Of a DNA stretch of 64,000 bases, positions 11,381 through 19,327 are shown in pieces; the first letter of the stretch is position 1, and the number at the start of each line of letters is the position of its first letter. Under the pieces are notes generated by a model. It did not search any database. It was not told the origin of the DNA and worked only from the letters and a program-made list of their open reading frames with translations. The position numbers and the translations under genes were made by a program. The DNA is from Ancylostoma caninum (taxonomy: Eukaryota; Nematoda; Chromadorea; Rhabditida; Ancylostomatidae), in contig JBAJFG010000058.1 of assembly GCA_037903475.1 (NCBI GenBank), positions 434,001-498,000 on the forward strand, written 5' to 3'.

Positions 11381-12130
11381 ATGCCTATCGACGAAATTCC
11401 CGAAGAACAATCGAATGATCCCAACCAACCACCCGAACCCGCCTTCCACGAAGAAGTAGTGGAGGCCAATATCGGTCTAGACCCTCGCGACCTGCAGATT
11501 ATTATTCAAGCTGTCAAATCTGAACCAGCTCAGGCATCCCAGCCCTGCTCCTCCAAAGCGCACACCTTCAAGAGAGAGGGCTTTGCACGACAGCACGAGT
11601 TTAATTCATCTGTTATTCGCAGGCTATACCCCTTGCTAGATTTCCAGGGAGTCGGTGCTGTTATTGATGAAGTTATTCACGACTTAGAAGTGAGGAATGA
11701 AACTCTCGTCATAGCGGATTCGCACCCGCAAGTATTCGAATTTTTGGACGTGAAGGCAGAGTCCGAAAGCCTGAAGGCTACCGATCCCAGGTTCAGCGAA
11801 TTTATGGAGTCTATCAAGAAGAAGGAACAAGAGGCATCCAGGAAGAGAAAAGCTCCTCCACCACAGCAGCCCTTTCGAAAAAGGGAAGCAGCATGGCACA
11901 TTGCTTCCCTGTACGCGAGAAGAATGCCATTTGACAACGATCTGCCGATGTGGCATGAACCCAGCGGCAATCGCCGTCCGTTCTCATACGCAGGACTTCA
12001 GCCGTCGCCGTACAGACGTGCAGGAGAATACAAGAATTTTTACAAAGAGTATGACAGTCGCCGCAAATCAACATGCAAAAATTGTGGGAGAGAAGGTCAC
12101 TGGTACAAGGAGTGTCCAGACAGACGCTAG
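11381..12130 (+). CDS. Gag-like protein of the PAT element with CCHC zinc knuckle
   Basis: 249 aa from the ATG at 11381 (MPIDEIPEEQ), the first ATG after the terminal repeat; the frame is open further upstream but without an ATG. The N-terminus is acidic and Pro-rich. The middle holds a leucine-rich stretch (VIRRLYPLLDFQGVGAVIDE), followed by a Lys/Glu-rich segment. The last residues form a retroviral-type zinc knuckle, CKNCGREGHWYKEC (CX2CX4HX4C), which in Gag proteins binds the element's RNA. The frame stops at 12128-12130 and the RT follows in the +1 frame with no gap, so RT expression would need frameshifting or separate initiation. The assignment as Gag follows from position and the knuckle. 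Confidence 0.8.
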   Translation: MPIDEIPEEQSNDPNQPPEPAFHEEVVEANIGLDPRDLQIIIQAVKSEPAQASQPCSSKAHTFKREGFARQHEFNSSVIRRLYPLLDFQGVGAVIDEVIHDLEVRNETLVIADSHPQVFEFLDVKAESESLKATDPRFSEFMESIKKKEQEASRKRKAPPPQQPFRKREAAWHIASLYARRMPFDNDLPMWHEPSGNRRPFSYAGLQPSPYRRAGEYKNFYKEYDSRRKSTCKNCGREGHWYKECPDRR

Positions 12131-13194
12131 TGAGTTTACAGCTGGTTCGATTCATTTCCATCTTGATGAGTGGTTGGCTCTCGAGCCATCTCAGTTGGTC
12201 TCGACCACACTTTTAAATGGGTACTCGTTACCGTTTCGTGAACCACCAACTAAGCCTATTTATACTGGAAATAGGCGATCCGCTCTCGAGCAAAGTCAAT
12301 TCGTGAATGCCGAAATTGCAGATCTGCTATCAACCAATGTCATTCAAAAGGTTCCCAGAAACCAGTGCGATACTCTACACGTACATCCCCTGTCAGTGGC
12401 AAGAGGTAAAAAGCTCAGATTGGTCCTCTACTTGTCTCATTTGAACCGATTTTTGGAAGTTCCAAAAATTAAGCTGGATGATCTCAGCTCTATCCTTCAT
12501 GCCCTTCCAGAAGGGGGATATATGACCACATTTGACTTCAAATCAGGTTACCACCATGTAAAAGTTATCAAAGAGCATAGGAAGTACCTGGGCTTCATCT
12601 GGAACAATGTAGCTTACGAATTTCGTTGTCTGCCTTTTGGTCTTTCTTCTGCACCCCACATATTTACAAAATTGCTCCGTTCTTTTGTCAAAAAGTTCAG
12701 AGATCAAGGAAGAGGTATCGCCATCTATATAGATGACGGTCTAGTGTTTGAACCTTCCAGAGAACGATGTCTTCAATCAGTGTCCGCAATCAAATTTAGT
12801 CTCCAGAAGGCAGGATGGCACTTTGCTGAACACAAATGCAAATGGCAACCCGAACAAATCGCCAACTGGTTAGGATTTCACATTAATTTATCAGATATGT
12901 GCATAACCATATCTCAGGACAGGCTGCAACGAGCCATACATAACCTTAAACTTTTACTGAACAAGGAAATGCCCTCATTGTATGACAGACTTCATTGGTC
13001 AGGTACACTCGCATCACTTCACCTCCTCATGAACCGGAACGATAAGAGAAACACGAAATCCGTCGCAGGGCAGGTAGCACAAGCACAATCCAACCAATAC
13101 CAGCTGAGCAATAAATGGACAAAAACTATTGAAGAAAGAAGTGAGTTAGCTTACTGGCAATCACGATTGCCGGATGACATTGTTTTGTTTATTA
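12131..13194 (+). CDS. Reverse transcriptase part of PAT pol (cut by mariner)
   Basis: Open frame in +1 relative to gag; the same frame extends back over gag, but RT homology begins after the knuckle. RT motifs in order: LSHLNRFLEVPKIKLDDL, then YMTTFDFKSGYHHV (catalytic Asp), FRCLPFGLSSAPHIFTKL, and YIDDGLVF (the YxDD box). Next comes the connection region (WLGFHINLS, SLYDRLHWSGTLASL). This is the DIRS-type RT fold, which copies the element's RNA into DNA. At 13193-13194 the mariner interrupts the frame. The codon phase on the far side (14514 onward) is exactly the one needed to continue. I saw no internal stop in the RT itself. Confidence 0.85.
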
Positions 13195-13316
13195 CAAGGT
13201 GCGCCAAAATTACCTGCGCGCATATACAGCATCGCTGGACCGACGCATTCGAAGGAAACTAAAAACAAACTAAATAAATAGTTTATTAAGACTATGCCAA
13301 ACATTGACACTAGCTG

Positions 13317-14415
13317 TCATTCAAAGTGACCGCCTTTCGCTCGAACACAGCGTCTCAGACGTTTCATGAAGGCGTCGCATGTCATTCGCAGGTAGTCGCT
13401 ATCCATTTCTTGCCATGCCTTCGTAAGAGCAGCCTTCAACTCCTCCAGATTTTGGTGACGAATCGAGCATGCCTTGCTTTCGACTACAGACCAAACTGAA
13501 AAGTTGGGTGGGTTTAGGTCCGGTGAATTTGAGGGCCAATCTCCACTCGCGATGAAGTCCGGAAGCTCGCGGCGGCACCATTCTTGCACGACATTTGCCT
13601 TGTGAGCTGGCGCCGAGTCCTGTTGGAAGCACCACTGCCTACTTCCGAAATGAGAAGTGGACCACCGTTTCAGGACATCATCCAGAATGGATTTCAAATA
13701 GATATCTTTGTTGATTTTCACACCAATATCGACAAATACCAGCGGCGTCTTTCCATCTGAGGTGATACCACCCCAGACCATGACAGAGGTGGGATGAGCA
13801 GTCTTACCAACGATTTTTCCACGGGAAAGGGCCTGCTCGATATCTTTTGCAAGAACACGGTTGTTTTGACTGTTTACGACAGGTTCGACCGTAAAAATCT
13901 TCTCGTCACTAAAGACGATGTTGCGGTGCGACCCTTCAGCGAATCGCTTGAGCAGCTTCTTACATCTTTTGAGCCTAATCTGCCTCATTTCCTCGGTGAG
14001 CAGGGGAGCTGTTCTCGCACGCTAGGAACGAAGTTGCAGCTTCTGCTTGACCACTCTCCTCATTGAAGAAGCGCTTACCCCGATGTCTTTTGCCATTTTT
14101 CTCACTGAACGTCGAGGATTTCGCCAAATACGACATCGCACCTTGTTGACCAAACTTGGGACCACAACAGTGGCTTCTCGTCCACGCCCTGGTCTGTCTG
14201 AGGTTGTACCTAGCTCCTTGAATCTTTTAATGGTGTCCTGGACAGTTCTTTGAGGGACGTTCAGAAGTTTCGAAATCTTCCGCGTACCGTGCCCTTGATG
14301 GTACAAATCCAGAATAGTACTACGCTTGGGATCTACGCTTGGGATGAGCCTTCACAATCTCGACTGCACAACCAGGGCAGAAATGAATTTCTATGAAATC
14401 ATGAGAAGAAAACAT
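13317..14415 (-). pseudogene. mariner transposase (DD37D family), inactivated
   Basis: About 361 codons from the ATG at 14415 (MFSSHDFIEIHF) to the stop at 13317, the normal size for the family. The N-terminal helix-turn-helix DNA-binding region reads STILDLYHQGHGTRKISKLL. Catalytic region: first Asp in NIVFSDEKIFT, second Asp in CFQQDSAPAHK. The third position, 37 residues later in SPDLNPPNFSVW, is Asn where the family has Asp. Three lesions are visible. The first is a 13-bp tandem duplication (14320-14345) that shifts the frame near the N-terminus. The second is a TAG at 14022-14024. The third is the Asp to Asn change. The enzyme is therefore dead, though the terminal repeats remain recognisable. 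Confidence 0.9.
14320..14345. repeat. 13-bp tandem duplication in transposase N-terminus
   Basis: CTACGCTTGGGAT occurs twice in a row. Because 13 is not a multiple of three, it shifts the reading frame of the transposase. Confidence 0.92.
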
Positions 14416-14513
14416 GATCTAAAGAAATTAACACGAAAAAACAAGAAAATTGTTGAAATAAGTGTGTGAAGGAGCATCCCAATACCGCGCAGGTAATTTT
14501 GGCGCACCCTGTA

Positions 14514-15413
14514 GACCACGAATAACTGAACAAACGGATCAATGTCATTATACAGTTAGCACAGACGCATCGCAACACTCAGTAGGTGCGGTGTTGCGCA
14601 CAAATGGGGGACTTCTAATTTCCCAAACATTTAGGGAGCTCCCTTCGCATCTTTTAAACGCATCTAGTGCGGCAAGGGAACTTCATGCGATAGAATTCGG
14701 GTTAAATGCTTTCAAGGAAAATATCCTCAACCCCAAAACAGTAAAAATATATACGGATAGCCAAGCAGCTGCATCCATTTTCAAAAAAGGCAGCATACAA
14801 CATGATCTGCACAAACAAGCACGAAACATTTGGGAAATAGAGGCAAATCACGACATGCGTATCTCAGTCACATGGATTCCACGCGAAATGAACACGGAGG
14901 CCGATTTCGTCAGTCGAATGATAGACTATGATGACTGGAGAATTAGGGATAGAATTTACAAAATCATAACAGAACGGTGGAAGGCACCGCACATTGATAT
15001 GTTTGCTAACGACAGAAATTCTAAGTGCGACATATTTTTTCTAGACACCCGTGCCCCGGCACATCAGGGATCGGTGCCTTCGCCCATTCTGAAGCATGGA
15101 GAGGAGGATTTCTTTGGTTCCTCCAGTCAACTTGGTTATGAAAACAATAAAGTGGGCATGCTACCACAAATCAGTTGGGATATTGGGCTGTCCGCTCTGG
15201 CGATCGCAGCCATTTTACCCGTTAATCAAACCGTTTGGTACGCAGTGGGCAGAATTTGTAAGAGACGCTGTTCTATTTCCCTTAGGGACGAAACTATTCG
15301 AAGATCAGGTGTCATCAGGAGCTTTCAACTCGGAATTCACGCATTTCCCATTTATGTTTGTGTTGATCGATTTTAGACATAATCCTTTTCAAAGACGCAC
15401 CATCAATTTTTAG
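14514..15413 (+). pseudogene. RNase H and C-terminal domain of PAT pol, frameshifted
   Basis: Continues the RT frame after the mariner. RNase H motifs: YTVSTDASQHSVGAVL (first Asp), SSAARELHAIEFGL (Glu), VKIYTDSQAAASIF (Asp), and a final Asp region NTEADFVSRM. After that comes the DIRS-specific region starting WKAPHIDMFANDRN. From about 15060 the matching residues jump frame: IGAFAHSEAWRGGFLWF lies in one frame and VPPVNLVMKTIKW through FMFVLIDF in another. At least two frameshifts have therefore accumulated near 15060-15110. RNase H would remove the RNA template. The role of the C-terminal domain, in some elements related to adenine methyltransferases, is uncertain here. Confidence 0.82.
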
Positions 15414-15454
15414 TCCGCCGGCTTTGCCATTTTCCACAACCCGTTGTTTGTATT

Positions 15455-15500
15455 CCAGTAATTCAAAATGGTATTTATACCAGAGTTTACGGAGGGATAA
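15455..15500 (+). repeat. PAT element internal repeat B1
   Basis: 46 bp beginning CCAGTAATTCAAAATGG and ending GGAGGGATAA. It is repeated at 17080-17125 (B2) and directly abuts A2, so the internal block is a fusion of the right and left ends, as expected for a circular-intermediate element. Confidence 0.9.
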
Positions 15501-15682
15501 GTGGGATTTTAAATTACGGGATACTTGGGATTGCGAAATTTCTGTAAGGCGCATAGCCGAATTTCGCAAGTAGGCAGTACCGCGAGTGAGATCGCGAGAG
15601 ATCACGAGTGAGAACAACAATAGCAGCCCCTCTGATGAAATCGGGATTCATCCAGGTTCTTGCGTAACCAGCGAGCGGTGGT
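15501..15682 (+). repeat. PAT element internal repeat A2
   Basis: 182-bp direct copy of A1 with scattered substitutions (for example ACAATACCACG versus GCAGTACCGCG). It lies immediately after B1. Confidence 0.92.
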
Positions 15683-15730
15683 CCCGCCCTCCCTCCCTAT
15701 TTCGGGGAAAGAATGAGATAAAGAAATAAG

Positions 15731-16684
15731 ATGGGGACAAAAATAATAAGGATTTCAGCACAGCGATTCGATGAAGGAGTAGCCCTTGATGCAACAGCTC
15801 GTCGTGCAGGGCTGCAAAACCTCGGCACGGCAATCCTCAATGCTCTGAGTACCGATCGAGCTGCGTCAACACTACGTAACTACAAGACGGAGCTAGCAAA
15901 ATTTCACGCCTGGCGAATCCAGCCAAATCTGGCCGGAGTTCCGATACCACAAGTGAGGAACCTATACCTGGCAAAATGCGCTTCAGAAGGGAAGAAAAAG
16001 TCTCTCCCACTCATTGTAGCAGCGCTCAACTACTTCTGTGGTCAACTGGCCGGGGTGAATAGTGACATTCAAACGTCGCTGTTAGAAGCAGAGCGCAGGA
16101 CGTGTCCACATACGCAGCACCGTTCCAAAATTCTACCATCTGACTTTCAAAAGCTCATTAGAACCGGGTTGCAATCCAAAGACCACAAACTAATGCAAGC
16201 AGCAGCGCTTGCCCTCTTCCAATACAAGGGACTCCTGCGACTCAGCGAAGCTAGGAACTTGTTTATCTCTGATCTTTTGCATGTGCGCGATAATTTGTGG
16301 CAAGTTAGTATCAGAAGGTCCGAGACCGATCAATACAATAGGGGATCTTGCATACCATTTCTTCTCAATCAGCAGGAACAATTATTATGGAACAAGTACA
16401 TCTCCTCTATCAACCGATCCTCTTTCTTATTTCAATCATCTACGGGTGTGGCTTTGTCCCGGTCAACACTGCGCGATAGACTCAAAACTCTTATCCAAGC
16501 TGCGGGCTTGCAACATCTCAACATTACATCTCACTCATTCAGGGGAGGAGCAGCAACACACGCCCTAAGTTTGGGAGTGCATCAGCTCGATGTTATGCGA
16601 GCAGGTAGATGGAAAACAGTTAGCGCTTTCCAGTCCTACCTAACCTCCCAGCCGCTCCCGTTATCCAATACGTCACCTGGGTAA
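15731..16684 (+). CDS. Tyrosine recombinase of the PAT element
   Basis: 317 aa, intact from ATG (MGTKIIRISAQRF) to TAA. The N-terminal part resembles the SAM-like core-binding domain of phage integrases (TLRNYKTELAKFHAW). The catalytic domain has all four conserved positions: Arg in YKGLLRLSEARNLF, His and Arg in HSFRGGAATH, Trp in GRWKTV (where many relatives have His), and the nucleophile Tyr in FQSYLTSQPL. In DIRS/PAT elements this enzyme integrates a circular DNA copy by strand exchange, replacing the DDE integrase of LTR elements. It lies between A2 and B2, separate from pol. It is the only open protein of the element apart from gag and RT. Confidence 0.92.
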   Translation: MGTKIIRISAQRFDEGVALDATARRAGLQNLGTAILNALSTDRAASTLRNYKTELAKFHAWRIQPNLAGVPIPQVRNLYLAKCASEGKKKSLPLIVAALNYFCGQLAGVNSDIQTSLLEAERRTCPHTQHRSKILPSDFQKLIRTGLQSKDHKLMQAAALALFQYKGLLRLSEARNLFISDLLHVRDNLWQVSIRRSETDQYNRGSCIPFLLNQQEQLLWNKYISSINRSSFLFQSSTGVALSRSTLRDRLKTLIQAAGLQHLNITSHSFRGGAATHALSLGVHQLDVMRAGRWKTVSAFQSYLTSQPLPLSNTSPG

Positions 16685-17025
16685 TGTTGCTTATATTCGC
16701 TTAAATTGTACGCTGTTATATCCAGTTATTCATATAACAGTCGCTGTATCTCATGAGGCTGGCAAATATACGCATATATCATTATTTACATATCTCAGCC
16801 ATAGCCGTTCTGTATAAATGCGCTTTCCTTTTGTCATTGCCACACCGTTGAGCTTCGCCTTATATGTACTCTAAAGCTTCCAATTATTCGTCGTTGTTAC
16901 GCAGATTCCTTGTGTATATTTACAGCAACGTGTTCGGATCTTTGTCATGCCATGTTATAAGTATGTATGTACCAGTTATTACATATATTCGTAATGCCGC
17001 TAAGACGCAATAAACCTATTTCTTG

Positions 17026-17081
17026 CCTACTTGCGAAATTCGGCTATGCGCCTTACAGAAATTTCGCAATCCCAAGTATCC
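17026..17081 (-). repeat. Inverted copy of the A repeat 5' part at the PAT right end
   Basis: CCTACTTGCGAAATTCGGC and what follows is the reverse complement of the palindromic start of A1 (11209-11264) and A2. It lies directly before B2. It gives the element an inverted feature in addition to its split direct repeats. Confidence 0.88.
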
Positions 17082-17125
17082 AGTAATTCAAAATGGTATT
17101 TATACCAGAGTTTACGGAGGGATAA
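17080..17125 (+). repeat. PAT element right-end repeat B2
   Basis: Matches B1 (15455-15500) almost perfectly. It marks the right edge of the element, after which sequence related to 49263 onward begins. Confidence 0.88.
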
Positions 17126-17130
17126 AGGGA

Positions 17131-17460
17131 CTTAGGCACGTTCGTTCCGGGACTCGCCACCTCCGTCACTCTTGGCCCTCCCTCATGCACCAGATGTGAT
17201 TTCATCACCTTCGCTGGCGGTCTCCCCAGCATATGTAGTAGTGAGGGAGTGTTCATATGTATCCAGGCCGCACAATATACGCAGGAGGAAAACCACCCTC
17301 CAACTTTTGCGGTAATTAGAGCACTTTCGCTGACGAGGTAGCCGGGTTCAACAGGATCTTTTAGACCTCTCGGAAGGCGATGGACTGGGGGATCTGAATG
17401 GTCCGCTCAATTTGTAGATGTCTCTGCTACATCCCCTGTTGCGGTCTCCATGCTATTGAA
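17131..17460 (+). repeat. Composite repeat copy 1, head segment
   Basis: Related over its length to 49263-49600. Shared blocks include GTGATTTCATCACCTTCGC, GGCGGTCTC and CATCCCCTGTTG. In both places the head precedes a 60-bp minisatellite. The PAT element sits immediately to its left and may have truncated it. Confidence 0.78.
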
Positions 17461-17919
17461 CAACCAAAAAAAAACCCGTTCGTCATTTCAAGGGAAGCCG
17501 CTCACTAGCAATGACATCGTGTAACCAACCATGTAGTCATCCAAAATTTCTGAATGCTCTCTAAGCCTTGATCATTACAGAGGGTATATTTGGTGTGCCG
17601 GGTCTCAAAAAGTGGTAAAAACATTAGGATACGCCTCCGCCAGTAGAGAACGGGTCTGTTTTACTCTAACAGTGTGGAGAAGGCCAGAAAACGAGCACCG
17701 ATGATGGGAGGGACCGCGTGGCCCCAGTGGTGTGGAGAACGCCAGGGTACGGGTCCGCTGATGGAGAACGTGCTCGCTTTGGCCCAACAGTAAGAAAATC
17801 GTGAGAATACGGGTTCCCAGATGGAAGAAGGGCTGTGGTCCGATATGTATTGAGGAGAATGCCGGGACTCGGGTCCACCGTGGCCCAGTAGTGTGGAAAA
17901 CACCAGGATACGGGTCCGC

Positions 17920-18190
17920 CAGTGGCGGATGCAGGGGGGGGGCAATCCTCCGAGAATGGGTTGCCAAATTTTTGAAATTACTCCACAATACAAGTAAAAA
18001 CCTTGTATCAGTTTATTTTTAAATGTTTATTTTTATTACTGCTTTTAAAATAATTTTTTATTAATCATTTATTATAATACACATTTTTATAAATTTTATT
18101 TTTCATTTGGTTCCCCAAAGCAGCGGAGACCCTACCTTTTTCCCATGCCCCCCCCCCTCTCCTCCCGCCCACTTTCCGCGTGTGCCACTG
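17920..18190 (+). mobile_element. hAT-like MITE, copy 1
   Basis: 271 bp with ends CAGTGGCGGATGCAG and (other strand) CAGTGGCACACGCGG, flanked by the identical 8-bp duplication GGGTCCGC (17912-17919, 18191-18198). The interior is AT-rich between G/C-rich ends. An 8-bp duplication with CAGTG ends fits the hAT superfamily. No transposase is encoded. Confidence 0.88.
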
Positions 18191-18318
18191 GGGTCCGCCA
18201 ATATAGGATGGGTTTGTTGTGGCTCAATTATGTGAAGGACGCCAGCATAGCGCTCTGGCGATGGAGGATCGGTCCAGTGTGGACCAATCGTGTGTAAAAT
18301 GGTGGGGCACGGGTCCAC

Positions 18319-18578
18319 CATTGGCGGATGCAGTGGAGCTGGCTCCGCCTCTCCACCCAAGAGTATGTCGCCGATTTCTCGAAGTTAGTTTATGAAATAA
18401 TTTAAAAAAATTGCGTTAGTTGTTTTACATTGTTTATTTATGTTATTCCTTAAATATTCATTATTAACTATTTAACATTATAGTTTGTATTTTTACCGTT
18501 TTTGTTCTTTCGTCCAGGGTCTCTGGCCTTTTTTTCCTACCCTCTCCATCCCCTCTCTCACTCCTGCATGCGGCACTG
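18319..18578 (+). mobile_element. hAT-like MITE, copy 2
   Basis: 260 bp starting CATTGGCGGATGCAG and ending GCGGCACTG, flanked by GGGTCCAC (18311-18318) and GGCTCCAC (18579-18586), one mismatch. It is diverged from copy 1 but has the same order of AT-rich core and pyrimidine-rich right end. Confidence 0.8.
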
Positions 18579-18870
18579 GGCTCCACTGATAAAGGATGGG
18601 TCCACCGTTTTCCAGTGGTGTGGGAAACATCATGATAATGGTCCGCCGACAGAGGATCCTTCCAGTATGGACCAGTGGTGTGGAGATTGACGGCAGACCG
18701 ATCCGCCGAAGGAGCATCGGTTCGCCGTGTCACATAGGCGTAGAGAACGCCTAAGCACGATTACAGCAATCGAGAAAGGGTCCGCCGTTGTTCAGTATTG
18801 TGGAAAACTACGACATCGGTACGCTGTTGGATAGAGGTGAGCCCGTGCCTAATACTGAACGTCGTGTGAC

Positions 18871-19295
18871 GGGTTGACCAGCCGGAAGAGGTACTTGCGA
18901 GCACCCAAATGTGCGAAGAGTAGTACATATTAGACTTACATATCGACTTGCAAGATGACACGCGAAGATATACCATTACATGAAAACGTAACTTTACCAG
19001 CGATGAAAAAGTCATAGTACCAGCGATGAAAAAGTTATAGCGCTACCATCAGGACACGACTGCAGTTCAGCGTTAGCCGGGCAGCCAGGTTGGTAGGACA
19101 TACGCAGCTTATAAAGAGGATTCCGTATTTCAGCTCAATTAATGGTTAATTATACTTCCTTGTTGATTTTCTGAGATCTTCGCAAGTGTGGAGATTTATG
19201 CGGACCTCGAAGCCCACCCCACTTTCCAGCGTCCCGAAAGGATACTAGTCCCAACATATGGCTACAGGAATACCCTTTCTGGATGAAGGGTTACT
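18871..19295. other. Intergenic, downstream of lectin gene C
   Basis: Nothing recognised except a short direct repeat of ACCAGCGATGAAAAAGT at 18998-19035. Confidence 0.45.
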
Positions 19296-19301
19296 TTTAT
19301 T
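19296..19301 (-). promoter_or_regulatory. Polyadenylation signal AATAAA of lectin gene C
   Basis: TTTATT on the plus strand, 27 nt past the TAG stop of gene C on the minus strand. Confidence 0.65.
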
Positions 19302-19327
19302 CAATGTTTCATAAGCAGATGGTAAAA

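Larger units (their letters stand above)
13195..14511 (-). mobile_element. mariner (DD37D-type) transposon inserted in PAT pol
   Basis: 1317 bp bounded by TA dinucleotides (13193-13194 and 14512-14513), the standard Tc1/mariner target duplication. The terminal inverted repeats read CAAGGTGCGCCAAAATTACC at the left and, on the other strand, CAGGGTGCGCCAAAATTACC at the right. The transposase is on the minus strand. The insertion sits between the RT and RNase H of the host retroelement. Confidence 0.93.
11191..17125 (+). mobile_element. PAT/DIRS-type tyrosine-recombinase retrotransposon
   Basis: A 5.9-kb element (about 4.6 kb without the nested mariner). In order it holds a terminal repeat A1 (11191-11372), a gag-like frame with a zinc knuckle, RT, RNase H with a downstream DIRS-type domain, an internal B1+A2 repeat block (15455-15682), a tyrosine recombinase, an inverted piece of A (17026-17081) and B2 (17080-17125). 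The A1...B1A2...B2 arrangement is the split-direct-repeat layout of PAT/Ngaro-like elements. There is no integrase or protease. Such elements integrate by the recombinase and leave no target duplication. The recombinase frame is intact, but the pol frame is broken by the mariner and by frameshifts. Confidence 0.9.
17640..18870 (+). repeat. Composite repeat copy 1, degenerate 60-bp minisatellite
   Basis: Repeated blocks of the type ...GGCCCAGTAGTGTGGAAAACACCAG... and GATACGGGTCCGCC(A/G) recur about every 60 bp, interrupted by two MITEs (17920-18190, 18319-18578). The monomers are more diverged than in the copy at 49.6 kb. Open frames here are by-products of the repeat. Confidence 0.82.
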
